NCBI GenBank assembly: GCA_963971225.1
Contig: OZ020270.1
Location: 31,133,823-31,197,822 of the forward strand
Source of the DNA: Melieria omissa
Taxonomy: Eukaryota; Arthropoda; Insecta; Diptera; Ulidiidae
Direction of reading: 5' to 3'
DNA: 64,000 nt
Under the pieces are notes generated by a model. It saw only the letters and a program-made list of their open reading frames with translations. It had not been told where the DNA came from and made no database searches. Positions 1-12,346 of the stretch are shown piece after piece. Numbering within the stretch: the stretch's first letter is position 1; each line of letters begins with the position of its first letter. Made by a program: the position numbers and the translations under genes.

Positions 1-317
1 CTACCAAAAGTTAAAACTAAAAAAATTAATAAAAACAAAATATTAATCAAAAATAAATTTTGATAATTATTATACTTAACAACAGACTCTCTAGAAGTAA
101 GTATTAAAGAACAAATTCATAAACTTAACAAAATTAAACCATAAGAGATTATATCACAACCTAAAAAATAAGAAATATTTACAAAAAAATTAGTGTAATA
201 GTTAAAAATGATGAAAAAAAAACTAATTATAAACAATATACACTGTACCATTCAAAATATATTATTTATAAAACAAATAGGAATAACAAACAAAAGTATA
301 AAAATTAATTTTAACAT
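1..317 (-). CDS. nad4: NADH dehydrogenase subunit 4, 5' part (copy A, cut by window edge)
   Basis: This is the N-terminal third of mitochondrial complex I subunit 4, a proton-pumping inner-membrane protein. With the invertebrate mitochondrial code (TGA=Trp, ATA=Met) the frame is open from the ATG at 315-317 down to base 1, about 105 codons. The protein is hydrophobic and includes a stretch near [10 protein letters not shown] typical of fly nad4. The ATG overlaps the stop of nad4L, the usual insect arrangement. The window start truncates it. Copy B has a 5-bp insertion just after this start; copy A does not. Confidence 0.93.
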
Positions 318-607
318 TATAAAATATTAAAAGATTGAAAATAATCATTACCATGGGTACGAATTATAGAAACCAAAATTGATAAACCTAAAGCCCCTTC
401 ACAAACACTGAAAGTCAAGAATATCATTCTAAAAAATCCTCTATAATCTAACAAACTTAAATACAAAAATAAGAAAAAGAATAGTCTAAGTACAATATAT
501 TCTAATCTCAACAACATTGACAGTAAATGTTTACGATTAGACACAAAAACAAAAATACCTATTAAAAACAAAATACTAGGTAATCCTCAATATAAAATTA
601 TTAACAT
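317..607 (-). CDS. nad4L: NADH dehydrogenase subunit 4L (copy A)
   Basis: Small membrane subunit of respiratory complex I; 96 codons, the usual insect length. I start it at the ATG at 605-607, upstream of a TTG that a standard-code reading would pick, because the frame stays open with TGA as Trp. The C-terminus ([20 protein letters not shown]) is highly conserved in flies. The TAA stop touches the nad4 start. trnT follows on the other strand, as expected. Confidence 0.95.
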
Positions 608-609
608 TA

Positions 610-675
610 GTTTTAATAGTTTAATAAAAACACTGGTCTTGTAAATCAAAAATAAGAAAGCTATCTTTTAAAACT
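610..675 (+). tRNA. trnT: tRNA-Thr (UGU), copy A
   Basis: Acceptor arms GTTTTAA and TTAAAAC pair, and the anticodon loop CTTGTAA holds TGT. It lies between nad4L and trnP as in the ancestral insect order. It is one base longer than copy B in the T-arm. Confidence 0.93.
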
Positions 676-741
676 TCAAGAGAAAGAAAACCTCCTTTCA
701 TTAATCCCCAAAATTAATATTTTTTATAAACTACCTCTTGA
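676..741 (-). tRNA. trnP: tRNA-Pro (UGG), copy A
   Basis: Minus strand; acceptor arms TCAAGAG and CTCTTGA pair perfectly. The anticodon TGG sits in TTTTGGGG. It lies directly before nad6. Confidence 0.92.
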
Positions 742-742
742 T

Positions 743-1267
743 ATTATACAAAGAACTCTTTATATCTTAACTTTTATTTTCAGATTAATCTTTATACAAA
801 TGAACCACCCCCTAGCTATAGGACTACTACTTCTAGTCCAAACCCTAATAATTTGTTTACTAACAGGACTAACAGCTAAAAGATTCTGATTCTCGTATAT
901 TCTGTTCTTAATTTTCCTAGGAGGAATACTAGTTCTATTTATTTATGTTACTTCCCTAGCTTCAAATGAAATATTTTCATTATCATTAAAACTAACAACT
1001 ATTTCAATTATATTATTTATCATTTTAATGATTACATCAATATTTATTGACAAAACATCATCAATCTGATTCTATCAAAATAATGAAATAGAATCAATTT
1101 TCAATTCATATTCATACTTTACAGAAAATGTATTAAGTTTACAAAAACTGTATAATATACCAACTAACTTAATAACAATTCTACTAATAAACTATCTATT
1201 AGTAACCTTAATTGCAATTGTAAAAATTACTAATTTATTCTATGGCCCTTTACGACTAATAAACTAA
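743..1267 (+). CDS. nad6: NADH dehydrogenase subunit 6 (copy A)
   Basis: Hydrophobic complex I subunit; 174 residues, the normal fly length. It starts with ATT just after trnP and reads with the mitochondrial code to TAA at 1265-1267. The last A of the stop is the first base of the cob ATG, a common overlap in flies. The frame is open throughout. Compared with copy B it has several synonymous changes and a few conservative amino-acid changes near the N-terminus. Confidence 0.95.
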
Positions 1268-2403
1268 TGAACAAACCTTTACGAACCCAACACCCCTTAA
1301 TAAAAATTGCAAATAATGCATTAGTTGATTTACCTGCACCTATTAACATCTCAGCCTGATGAAATTTCGGGTCACTATTAGGATTATGTTTAATTATTCA
1401 AATTTTAACTGGGTTATTTTTAGCTATACACTACACAGCAGACATCAATATAGCATTTAATAGAGTAAATCATATTTGTCGAGATGTAAATTATGGTTGA
1501 TTATTACGAACTTTACATGCTAATGGAGCATCATTCTTCTTCATTTGTATTTATTTACACGTAGGACGAGGAATCTATTATGGATCTTATTTATTTACCC
1601 CCACATGATTAATCGGTGTAATTATTCTATTCCTAGTAATAGCAACAGCATTTATAGGTTATGTATTACCTTGAGGTCAGATATCTTTCTGAGGGGCAAC
1701 AGTAATCACTAATTTATTATCAGCTGTACCTTACTTAGGGATTGATTTAGTTCAATGAGTTTGAGGAGGATTCGCAGTAGATAACGCAACTCTAACACGA
1801 TTTTTCACTTTTCATTTTATTCTTCCATTTATCGTACTAGCAATAACCTTAATTCACCTATTATTCCTCCACCAAACAGGGTCCAATAATCCAATAGGTG
1901 TAAATTCTAACCTAGACAAAATTCCATTCCATCCATATTTTACATACAAGGACATTGTAGGATTTGTTATTATAATTGCAGCTTTAATTATATTAACTCT
2001 AATAAATCCTTACTTACTAGGAGACCCGGACAATTTTATCCCAGCTAACCCCCTAGTAACCCCTGTGCACATCCAACCAGAATGATATTTCTTATTTGCT
2101 TATGCAATTTTACGTTCTATCCCTAACAAATTAGGAGGAGTAATTGCTCTAGTATTATCAATTGCAATTCTTGCGATTCTTCCATTCTACCACTTAAGAA
2201 AATTTCGAGGAATCCAATTTTATCCAATCAATAAAATTTTATTTTGAACAATAGTAACCACAGTTATTCTACTAACATGAATTGGAGCCCGACCAGTAGA
2301 AGACCCTTATGTTCTAATTGGGCAAATTTTAACTGTTATTTACTTCTTCTATTACTTAATTAACCCACTAGTAATCAAATGATGAGATAAATTAATTAAC
2401 TAG
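1267..2403 (+). CDS. cob: Cytochrome b (copy A)
   Basis: Core subunit of respiratory complex III, with eight membrane helices and two b-type haems. It has 378 residues, the normal length, from ATG to TAG. Conserved blocks are visible, including SAWWNFGSLLG, the haem-binding histidine region and the [13 protein letters not shown] segment (about 2080-2115). The frame is intact. Hand comparison with copy B finds about 27 substitutions in the first 540 nt, all at synonymous positions. Confidence 0.97.
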
Positions 2404-2468
2404 TTTATGAGCTTGAACAAGCACATGTTTTGAAAACATGAGATAGAAATAACCCCTTTCTATAAACT
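2402..2468 (+). tRNA. trnS2: tRNA-Ser2 (UGA), copy A
   Basis: Acceptor arms AGTTTAT and ATAAACT pair. The anticodon TGA lies in TTTTGAAA. It overlaps the cob stop by two bases. The following ~25 bp before nad1 is the usual site of the transcription terminator (mTERF/DmTTF) in flies. Confidence 0.93.
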
Positions 2469-2493
2469 TTACTATAAAGAATTCATAACATCA

Positions 2494-3433
2494 AAAAAAT
2501 CAATGACACCTTCAACCCAATAAAAAATAGTAAAGAATTTAAAGAAAAAGGTAAAAAACATTTTCAAGCTAAATATATTAATTTATCATAACGAAATCGA
2601 GGAAGGGTCCCCCGAGCCCAAATAAAGACAAAAGAGATAAATGTCAACTTAAAATAAAATATAAAATTAAATAAATCACAACCCAAAAAAATTACACAAA
2701 AGAGTATACTCATAAATAAGATACTTGCATATTCAGCTATAAAAATTAAAGCAAACCCTCCTCTTCTGTATTCTACATTAAACCCAGATACTAACTCGGA
2801 TTCACCTTCAGCAAAATCAAAAGGAGTTCGATTAGTTTCAGCTAAACAAATTATTAATCAAACTAATGCTAAAGGAAACAAGATAAAAAAAAATCAGATA
2901 TAATTCTGATAGTAATAAAACCCTACAATATTATATCCTCCAATTAAAAAAATAAAACAAAGTAAAACCAGAGCTATTCTAACTTCATAAGAAATTGTTT
3001 GAGCAACAGCTCGTAAACCTCCTAACAGAGCGTAATTTGAATTAGAAGATCACCCAGCTACCATAACAGTATAAACCCCTAGACTAGTACAACATAAAAA
3101 AAATAATAAACCTAAATTAAAAGAGAATAACTTAACAAATATAGGTATACATAATCAAACTACCAAAGAAAAAAATAAAGAAAAAATAGGAGAAAAATAA
3201 TAAGAGATATAATTAGATAACAAGGGATAAGTTTGTTCCCTAGTAAATAATTTAATTGCATCACAAAAAGGTTGAGGAATCCCCAGTAACCCCACTTTAT
3301 TTGGTCCTTTACGAATTTGGATATAACCAAGAACCTTACGCTCCAGTAAAGTAAGAAAGGCAACTCTAACAAGAACACAAATAACTAAAATTAAACTACC
3401 CACAAAAAATAAAATTAATTCTATAAAAATCAA
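2494..3433 (-). CDS. nad1: NADH dehydrogenase subunit 1 (copy A)
   Basis: Membrane subunit of complex I at the quinone-binding interface, about 313 residues. I start it at TTG (3431-3433), which abuts trnL1; fly nad1 often has a non-ATG start. The motif [20 protein letters not shown] near the N-terminus is diagnostic. No full stop occurs before the trnS2 spacer, so the end is probably an incomplete T completed by polyadenylation. The 3' boundary is uncertain by about 15 bp. Confidence 0.9.
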
Positions 3434-3498
3434 GTACTATTTGTAATATAAATCACATAAATAAATTCTAAATTTATTGCACTAATCTGCCAAAATAG
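3434..3498 (-). tRNA. trnL1: tRNA-Leu1 (UAG), copy A
   Basis: Minus strand, between nad1 and rrnL. It contains the leucine-tRNA stem GGCAGATTAGTGC and anticodon TAG in TTTAGAAT. The ends are approximate by 1-2 bases. Confidence 0.9.
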
Positions 3499-4819
3499 CA
3501 ATTAATCATATTCTTAACAAAAATTAAATAATTCTAATATTTGGTCCTTTCGTACTAAAATATTATACCTTATTAAAGATAGAAACCAACCTGGCTTACG
3601 CCGGTCTGAACTCAGATCATGTAAGAATTTAAAAGTCGAACAGACTCAAAATTTAAGCGGCTACACCTAAAATTATATCTTAATCCAACATCGAGGTCGC
3701 AATCTTTTTTATCGATATGAACTCTCCAAAAAAATTACGCTGTTATCCCTAAAGTAACTTAAACTTATAATCGCTAATAACGGATCAAATATTCATAAAT
3801 TAATGTTATACAAAATTAAAAGTTATCTAAATTTTAATATCACCCCAATAAAATATTTTAAATTATAAAAATAAAATAAATCTTAAAAATTTAAATAAAA
3901 TAAAATATAAAGATTTATAGGGTCTTCTCGTCTTTTAAAAAAATTTTAGCTTTTTGACTAAAATATAAAATTCTATTAAAAATTTAAATGAAACAGTTTA
4001 TACCTCGTCCAACCATTCATACCAGCCTCCAATTAAAAGACTAATGATTATGCTACCTTTGCACAGTTAGTATACTGCGGCCATTCAATTTATTCATTGG
4101 GCAGGTCAGACTTTAAAAATAACTCAAAAAGACATGTTTTTGTTAAACAGGCGGGCATAAATTTTGCCGAATTCTTTAAGTAAACTTTCCATATAAAATT
4201 AAATTTACAATAAAATATACTAATTCTATCATTATTACTTAATTTAAAAAATTAAAATAAAAACTTCTATAAATAATTAAAGCTAAATAAATAATATAAA
4301 TAATAAGATAATTTATAACAAACTTAAAAATGATTGCAAATTCTATACATACATCTCATAAAATAGTTATTAACTTTTAATAATTTTCCCCAAAGCTTAT
4401 CCCCTAGGAAATTATAATTAAAAAATTTTTTGCTTAATATAAATAAACAAAAAATTTAAAATTACTAAATTAAATTTATTTCGAAAAGAACTAGATACCT
4501 TTATAAACGAATAACATTTCATTCCTAATAATTTATTCAAAATAATTTTGATACATTAACTTCAATAAACTATTAACTCTTATAAAATCGAGAAAAATAA
4601 ATAATTATTGTTTACTTAATAAACCCTGATACACAAGGTACGATAAATTAAATCTTCTTATAAAATAAAAATTTTTCAAAATATTTCAATATTCACTCAC
4701 GTTACTAATCAACTATAATAAAATCTATTTATCCATTACAAATTACTTAAACAACCCATTTTTTAATTATTTTTAATAATTTAAACTAATCAAAAAAATA
4801 TAAATAAATAAAATCTAAT
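3499..4819 (-). rRNA. rrnL: 16S (large-subunit) mitochondrial rRNA, copy A
   Basis: Placed between trnL1 and trnV, 1.32 kb, the usual fly size. Conserved peptidyl-transferase segments are readable on the reverse strand, for example around 3580-3760 (rc of TGGCTTACGCCGGTCTGAAC and of ACGCTGTTATCCCTAAAGTA) and 4040-4090. Ends are inferred from the flanking tRNAs. Confidence 0.95.
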
Positions 4820-4889
4820 CAATTTATATTGATTTGCACAAAATCTTTTCAATGTAAATGAAATGCTTTACTTAATAAGCTTTAAATTG
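4820..4889 (-). tRNA. trnV: tRNA-Val (UAC), copy A
   Basis: Acceptor arms CAATTTA and TAAATTG pair. The anticodon TAC is in the minus-strand loop near 4856. It separates the two rRNAs. Confidence 0.92.
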
Positions 4890-5680
4890 TCATTCTAGAT
4901 ACACCTTCCGGTACATCTACTATGTTACGACTTATCTTACCTTAATAATAAGAGCGACGGGCGATGTGTGCATACTTTAGAGCTAAAATCAAATTAATAA
5001 TCTATTTAATTTTACTATCAAATCCACCTTCATAAAACATTTCACATTTAATTCCGTTTAAATAAATTTATTGTAACTCATCTCTACTTAAATATTAGCT
5101 ACACCTTGATCTGATATATATTATGATAAAAAATCTAGAAAATTATTATTCTAATAAAATATTCTAATAACGACGGTATACAAACTGAAAAACAAACTTA
5201 AGTGAGGTCCATCGGGGATTATCGATTACAGGACAAGTTCCTCTGAATAGACTAAAGTACCGCCAAATCTTTTAAGTTTCAAGAACATAACTATTACTAC
5301 CTTAGTAAATCAATTACATTTTAAATAATAGGGTATCTAATCCTAGTTTTATACTAAAATTTATAAGCTTCAACTAACTAAATACAAAAAATTAATGAAT
5401 TTAAAATTTCACCTAATAAATTCAATTTCATTTTATAAACAAAAATGTAACTTCTACTGAAACAAATTTATTTGTATCATAAGTATAACCGCGGCTGCTG
5501 GCACAAATTTAGCCAATACTGTAATAAAATTACTATTTCTAAATTCCTTTAATTAATAATACTAACTACTGCGGCTCCAATAAAAACTATTTATTATTCA
5601 AATAAATAGTAACTCACGCTAAAACTTACATATAAAATAATCTAATAACAAACCTTAAAGCCAAGATAAAACTTTACAAA
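4890..5680 (-). rRNA. rrnS: 12S (small-subunit) mitochondrial rRNA, copy A
   Basis: About 790 nt between trnV and the control region. Conserved 3' helix sequences occur at 4905-4970 (rc of ACACCTTCCGGTACATCTAC and of GGGCGATGTGTGCATA). The decoding-region block CCGCGGCTGCTGGCAC is at 5489-5505. The 5' end is set where the AAGTTTTATCTTGGCTTT start motif appears. Confidence 0.94.
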
Positions 5681-6636
5681 TAAAATAAAACAAAAGTATA
5701 AAATTTAAAGAACTTTAATAAAATATAAATAGATAACTAAAATAAATCAAAATTATAAAATAACTAGTTATTAACCCTCAATAATGTCACTTCGTAATTC
5801 CTCCCATCATCTCCTCGAAGGTCCCCTTAACCTTGAGAAGTACCTAAAGATAAAATTTAACCAGTAATTCATAAAAAATTATTTTCGTTATTTATAGTTA
5901 TAAACAAAATAGATCAATTAATAAAAGTATTAAATATATAATTCATATTAATAAATAAAAATAATCAATAAAATAAAATAGAAAAATTATGATTAAGTAA
6001 ATTAATTATTAATAAAACAATGTAACCAAAAGTTCTTTTAACTTTAAGAAATTAGTATTTTTTTTTTTTTTTTTATATAAAAAATTTAAATTAATATAAG
6101 TTAAAATTCATCTTTTCAATAATTTTTATAAGTCGTTAAATTATAAAAATAATAAATTTTGAAGTTTATAAATATTTATATGTATATAAATGTTTAATAT
6201 ACATATAGATCATATATATTAAAATTTCTATATAATATAAATATTTAATATGCATATAAATATCTATATATTATACAAAAAAAATTTCGGGGTTTATAAA
6301 TAATTACGCACTTATTAAACATTTATATACATATAAAGGTTCTATTATTCTTATTCATTTGTATAAATTATTAAAAGTTTATAAATTTATTATTTATTTA
6401 TTTATATCTATATAAAGTTGTACTTTTAACTCTCTGTTATATCTATATAGGCTTTTTAAGTTCACTAATAGTATAAAATCAAGTAAAATTTTATTAATTA
6501 AATAAAATTATCTTAATATATTAAACTAGACATTAATAAATAATTAAAGCTTAATAAAACTTACAATAAAAAAAAAAAAAAAAATTCGCGTAATAGGGTA
6601 CTTATTATGTAAATTCTAAAAGATAAAAATTCATTC
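5681..6636. promoter_or_regulatory. Mitochondrial control region (complete, copy A)
   Basis: About 956 bp, over 85% A+T, between rrnS and trnI. It has a T-run at about 6058-6074, a second homopolymer run (A) at about 6570-6587 close to trnI, and many short AT hairpins at 6160-6300. In flies this region holds the replication origins and transcription starts. The length matches tephritid control regions and is far shorter than that of Drosophila melanogaster. No coding potential is seen. Confidence 0.9.
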
Positions 6637-6702
6637 AATGAATTGCCTGACAAAAGGGTTACCTTGATAGGGTAAATTATGTAATTAAAATTACATTCAT
6701 TA
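6637..6702 (+). tRNA. trnI: tRNA-Ile (GAU)
   Basis: Acceptor AATGAAT/ATTCATT, anticodon GAT in CTTGATAG. First gene after the control region, as in the ancestral insect order. Confidence 0.95.
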
Positions 6703-6768
6703 TATTTAACAGAATTAAACTGTTCCCTAAAGTATCAAAAACTTTTGTGCTTCATACACCAAAATATA
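6700..6768 (-). tRNA. trnQ: tRNA-Gln (UUG)
   Basis: Minus strand; acceptor TATATTT/AAATATA. It forms the conserved I-Q-M cluster and overlaps trnI by a few bases. Confidence 0.93.
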
Positions 6769-6836
6769 AAAAGATAAGCTAATTAAGCTACTGGGTTCAT
6801 ACCCCATTTATAAAGGTACAAGTCCTTTTCTTTTTA
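6768..6836 (+). tRNA. trnM: tRNA-Met (CAU)
   Basis: Acceptor AAAAAGA/TCTTTTT, anticodon CAT in GGTTCATACC. Third member of the I-Q-M cluster, directly followed by nad2. Confidence 0.95.
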
Positions 6837-7859
6837 ATTTTTAATAATACATCAAAAATTATATTTTTCTTAATTTTAATAAGAGGAACAATAATTACAG
6901 TTTCATCTAACTCTTGGTTAGGTGCTTGAATAGGTTTAGAAATTAATTTATTGGCTTTTATCCCCTTAATAAGAGACAATAACAACTTAATATCAACAGA
7001 AGCCTCATTAAAGTACTTCCTAACTCAAGCTTTAGCTTCAGCTGTTTTATTGTTTGCAATTATTACTATATTATTAAATAATTACCCAACAGACCAAAAT
7101 TCCGGCTGTATTAAAACAATTATTTTATCTGCTTTATTAATGAAAAGAGGAGCAGCCCCTTTTCATTTCTGATTTCCTAATGTTATAGAAGGGTTATCAT
7201 GGACTAACTCGCTAATCTTAATAACATGACAAAAAATTGCACCACTAATGTTAGTATCCTACGTAATATGCCCTCTATTCCTAAATACCTCAATTATTTT
7301 ATCAGTAATTGTTGGGTCACTAGGAGGGTTTAATCAAACCTCTTTACGTAAATTAATAGCTTTTTCGTCAATTAATCACTTAGGCTGGATACTAGCAGCT
7401 ATACAAGCAAGAGAATCTCTATGGCTTGTATATTTTGTATTCTATTCCCTTCTATCATTTAGATTAATTTTTATATTTAATGCCTTCAAAATTTCACATA
7501 TTAACCAGCTGTTCACCTCTTTCTTTAATTCAAAGGTTATAAAATTCGTTTTATTCTTTAATTTATTATCTTTAGGAGGGTTACCCCCATTCTTAGGGTT
7601 TCTCCCAAAATGACTAGTAATTCAATTATTAGTATCAAACAACCAATTTATATTAATGACTATCCTTACAACAATAACCTTAATTACACTCTTCTTTTAT
7701 CTACGATTAGGCTTTGCCGCCTTCATACTAAACTACTACGAAAATAACTGAATTATTTCTATACAAATAAATAACTTCTCGTTTAAACTACTTTTGATTC
7801 TTTCATTCATTTCAACGACAGGGTTAATATTTGTTTCAATAATTTTTACTTTCATCTAA
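6837..7859 (+). CDS. nad2: NADH dehydrogenase subunit 2
   Basis: Membrane subunit of complex I; 340 residues, normal fly length. It starts with ATT directly after trnM and ends with TAA at 7857-7859. Read with TGA as Trp the frame is open throughout; two apparent standard-code ORFs (6951-7172, 7248-7613) are parts of this one frame. The [13 protein letters not shown] and [14 protein letters not shown] motifs are typical. Present only once in the window. Confidence 0.96.
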
Positions 7860-7877
7860 ACTAAATCTGGATAGCTA

Positions 7878-7944
7878 AAGGCTTTAAGTTAAAAAAACTA
7901 ATAGCCTTCAAAGCTGTCAATATAAGAAAATCTTTTAAGCCTTA
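7878..7944 (+). tRNA. trnW: tRNA-Trp (UCA)
   Basis: Acceptor AAGGCTT/AAGCCTT, anticodon TCA in CTTCAAA. Start of the W-C-Y cluster. Confidence 0.94.
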
Positions 7945-7998
7945 GTAAATTTTACTCCTTTAGAATTGCAGTCTAATGTCATTATTGACTACAAGGCC
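7939..7998 (-). tRNA. trnC: tRNA-Cys (GCA)
   Basis: Minus strand, overlapping the 3' end of trnW by several bases as usual in insects. The anticodon GCA appears as TGC in the plus-strand loop AATTGCAGT. Ends approximate. Confidence 0.9.
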
Positions 7999-7999
7999 T

Positions 8000-8063
8000 T
8001 AATTAGAAAGAACATTTCTTATATATAGATTTACAGTCTATCGCCTAAACTTCAGCCATCTAA

Positions 8064-8065
<2 letters not shown>
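8000..8065 (-). tRNA. trnY: tRNA-Tyr (GUA)
   Basis: Minus strand; acceptor GATTAGA pairs with TCTAATT. Anticodon GTA in CTGTAAAT. It abuts the cox1 start. Confidence 0.92.
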
Positions 8066-9597
<1,532 letters not shown>

Positions 9598-9602
<5 letters not shown>

Positions 9603-9663
9603 TATGGCAGATTAGTGCAATGGGTTTAAGCTCCATATATAAAGGATTTTACTTTTATTAGAA
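9598..9663 (+). tRNA. trnL2: tRNA-Leu2 (UAA)
   Basis: Acceptor TCTAATA/TATTAGA, anticodon TAA in TTTAAGC. It overlaps the cox1 stop by five bases and sits between cox1 and cox2 as in all ancestral-order insects. Confidence 0.94.
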
Positions 9664-9667
9664 AATA

Positions 9668-10354
9668 ATGACAACATGAGCAGCTCTAGGACTTCAAGAT
9701 AGTGCTTCACCCCTAATAGAACAACTAACATTTTTTCATGACCATACACTAATAATTCTAGTAATAATTACAGTTTTAGTAGGGTACTTAATATTTATAC
9801 TTTTTTTTAATTCTTACACCAACCGTAATCTTTTACACGGACAAACTATCGAAGTAATTTGAACTATTCTACCCGCAATCGTTCTTTTATTCATTGCATT
9901 TCCTTCCCTTCGGTTATTATATTTACTAGATGAAATCAATGAACCTTCCATTACTTTAAAGTCAATTGGACACCAATGATACTGATCCTATGAATATTCT
10001 GATTTCGTAAATGTAGAGTTTGACTCTTATATAGTCCCCACCAATGAATTACCTACAGATGGGTTTCGACTTCTTGACGTTGATAATCGAGTAGTTCTTC
10101 CGATAAATTCACAAATCCGTATTCTAGTCACAGCAGCAGATGTAATCCATTCATGAACAGTACCTTCTTTAGGTGTAAAAGTAGATGGAACCCCTGGACG
10201 GTTAAATCAAACTAACTTTTTAATCAACCGTCCTGGTTTATTCTATGGGCAATGTTCAGAAATTTGTGGCGCTAACCACAGTTTTATGCCTATTGTAATC
10301 GAAAGAATCCCTGTAAATTACTTCATTAAATGAATTACTAACAATGTTAATTAA
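9668..10354 (+). CDS. cox2: Cytochrome c oxidase subunit II
   Basis: Electron-entry subunit of complex IV with the binuclear CuA centre. 228 residues, ATG to TAA, intact. The CuA-binding segment ([15 protein letters not shown]) is clear at about 10250-10290. Two N-terminal membrane helices are followed by the intermembrane-space domain. Confidence 0.97.
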
Positions 10355-10355
10355 T

Positions 10356-10426
10356 CATTAGATGACTGAAAGCAAGTATTGGTCTCTTAAACCACTTTAT
10401 AGTAAATTAGCACTTACTTCTGATGA
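10356..10426 (+). tRNA. trnK: tRNA-Lys (CUU)
   Basis: Acceptor CATTAGA/TCTGATG with one G-T pair, anticodon CTT in GTCTCTTAAA. It lies directly after cox2. Confidence 0.94.
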
Positions 10427-10492
10427 AAAAATTAGTTAAAGTTATAACATTAGTATGTCAAACTAAAATTATTAATCTATTAATATTTTTTA
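10426..10492 (+). tRNA. trnD: tRNA-Asp (GUC)
   Basis: Acceptor AAAAAAT/ATTTTTT, anticodon GTC in TATGTCAAA. Between trnK and atp8. Confidence 0.94.
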
Positions 10493-10654
10493 ATCCCACA
10501 AATAGCGCCAATCGGTTGATTAAGCTTATTTATTACATTCTCAATTATTTTTATTTTATTTAACGTCATAAATTATTATACAACAATTCCTTCTTCACCT
10601 AAATCTAAGGTATCCCAAAGAAAAGGGGCTAACTCACTTAACTGAAAATGATAA
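10493..10654 (+). CDS. atp8: ATP synthase subunit 8
   Basis: Short Fo membrane subunit, 53 residues, start ATC, stop TAA. It begins IPQMAPIGW, matching the fly consensus. It overlaps atp6 by seven bases (ATGATAA), the standard insect arrangement on a shared mRNA. Confidence 0.94.
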
Positions 10655-11325
10655 CTAATTTATTCTCTGTATTCGACCCATCATCAAGTATTTTTAATCT
10701 TTCTTTAAATTGATTAAGAACTTTCATTGGATTATTATTAATTCCATCAACATACTGACTTATACCATCACGTCACCACATTTTATGAAATTCAATTTTA
10801 CTAACCCTACATAAAGAATTCAAGACCCTACTAGGGCCATCTGGCCACAATGGATCAACATTTATATTCGTGTCTTTATTTAGATTAATTTTATTTAATA
10901 ATTTCATAGGGCTATTCCCATATATTTTTACAAGCACAAGCCACTTAACTTTAACACTTGCTTTAGCCTTACCTTTATGATTATGTTTTATAATTTATGG
11001 ATGAATCAATCATACACAACATATATTTGCACATCTAGTCCCACAAGGGACCCCTGCAGTACTTATACCTTTTATGGTATGTATTGAAACTATCAGAAAT
11101 GTAATCCGACCAGGAACATTAGCGGTACGACTTGCTGCTAATATAATTGCAGGTCATTTATTATTAACCCTTATAGGAAATACTGGTGTATCAATATCAC
11201 ATGTAATAGTAAGATTATTAGTAATTAGCCAAATTGCACTTTTAGTACTTGAATCAGCAGTTGCAATTATTCAGTCATATGTTTTCGCTGTTCTAAGAAC
11301 TCTATACTCTAGAGAAGTTAATTAA
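10648..11325 (+). CDS. atp6: ATP synthase subunit 6
   Basis: Subunit a of the Fo proton channel, 225 residues, ATG to TAA, intact. The conserved C-terminal block ([20 protein letters not shown]) with the essential channel arginine is at about 11110-11170. The stop overlaps the ATG of cox3 by one base. Confidence 0.96.
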
Positions 11326-11665
11326 TGTCAACACATGCTAATCACCCATTCCATCTAGTAGATTATAGCCCATGGCCACTTACAGGGCCACTTACTTTAC
11401 AATTTTACAAGCTTATGAATATATCGAAGCCCCATTCACAATCGCTGACGCAGTTTATGGATCTACCTTCTTTATAGCTACAGGATTTCATGGGTTACAC
11501 GTACTAATTGGAACAACATTTCTTATAGTATGTTTAGGCCGACACTTAAATAATCACTTTTCTAAAACACATCACTTCGGTTTTGAAGCAGCTGCTTGAT
11601 ATTGACATTTTGTAGACATTGTCTGATTATTCCTCTATGTATCAATTTATTGATGAGGAGGGTAA
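11325..11665 (+). pseudogene. cox3: Cytochrome c oxidase subunit III with large internal deletion
   Basis: The N-terminus reads about 21 normal codons ([21 protein letters not shown]). At about 11380-11395 it jumps to the C-terminal third ([14 protein letters not shown] onward), which runs in frame to TAA at 11663-11665. Only 341 bp remain of the usual 789, so about 448 bp are missing, and the two parts are in different frames. A 10-bp direct repeat (GGCCACTTAC) lies at the join. A mitochondrial genome with this cox3 could not make complex IV. Either it is a decayed nuclear copy or an assembly deletion. Confidence 0.9.
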
Positions 11666-11670
11666 ACTAA

Positions 11671-11734
11671 ATCTATATAGTATAAAAGTATATGTGACTT
11701 CCAATCATAAGGTCTATTATTAATAGTATAGATA
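11671..11734 (+). tRNA. trnG: tRNA-Gly (UCC)
   Basis: Acceptor ATCTATA/TATAGAT, anticodon TCC in ACTTCCAA. Between cox3 and nad3. Confidence 0.94.
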
Positions 11735-12088
11735 ATTTTTTCAATTATCTTAATATCAATAGTTTTATTCATCATCACAATTGTAGTAATGTCTCTAGCT
11801 TCAATTTTGTCTAAAAAGGCAATAGCTGACCGAGAAAAAAGATCCCCATTTGAATGTGGGTTTGACCCCAAATCCTCTTCCCGTCTACCTTTTTCCCTTC
11901 GATTCTTTTTAATTACAATTATTTTCTTAATTTTTGATGTAGAAATCGCATTAATCCTCCCAATAATTATCATTGTAAATTATTCAAATCTAATAATTTG
12001 ATCATTCACGTCAATTCTATTTATTATTATCTTAATTGTAGGACTATACCACGAATGAAATCAAGGAATACTTAACTGATCAAACTAG
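11735..12088 (+). CDS. nad3: NADH dehydrogenase subunit 3
   Basis: Complex I membrane subunit, 117 residues. I start at ATT directly after trnG; ATA three bases upstream is possible. The conserved loop [21 protein letters not shown] is visible near 11845-11905. Stop TAG overlaps trnA by two bases. Intact. Confidence 0.95.
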
Positions 12089-12151
12089 GGTTGTAGTTAA
12101 TTATAACATTTGATTTGCATTCAAAAAGTATTGATTTATCAATCTACCTTG
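12087..12151 (+). tRNA. trnA: tRNA-Ala (UGC)
   Basis: Acceptor AGGGTTG pairs with CTACCTT allowing wobble; anticodon TGC in TTTGCATT. First of the A-R-N-S1-E-F cluster. Confidence 0.92.
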
Positions 12152-12213
12152 AATAAGAAGCGATATATCGCAATTAGTTTCGACCTAATCTTAGGTAATT
12201 TTACCCTTATTCT
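12151..12213 (+). tRNA. trnR: tRNA-Arg (UCG)
   Basis: Acceptor GAATAAG/CTTATTC, anticodon TCG in TTTCGACC. Confidence 0.93.
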
Positions 12214-12214
12214 G

Positions 12215-12278
12215 TTAATTGAAGCCAAAAAGAGGCTTATCACTGTTAATGATAGAACTGAGGGTTCCTCCAATTAAG
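12215..12278 (+). tRNA. trnN: tRNA-Asn (GUU)
   Basis: Acceptor TTAATTG/CAATTAA, anticodon GTT in CTGTTAAT. Confidence 0.94.
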
Positions 12279-12346
12279 GAAGTATGACGCTCAAGAAAAA
12301 GCTGCTAACTTTTATCTTTTAATGGTTAAACTCCATTTATACTTCT
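12279..12346 (+). tRNA. trnS1: tRNA-Ser1 (GCU)
   Basis: Anticodon GCT in GCTGCTAAC. The D-arm is reduced, as is general for animal mitochondrial trnS1. Acceptor GAAGTAT/ATACTTC. Confidence 0.92.

Noticed and set aside
11647..11973. 108-codon frame opposite trnG and nad3
   Set aside because: It overlaps a tRNA and an intact nad3 on the other strand; composition explains it.
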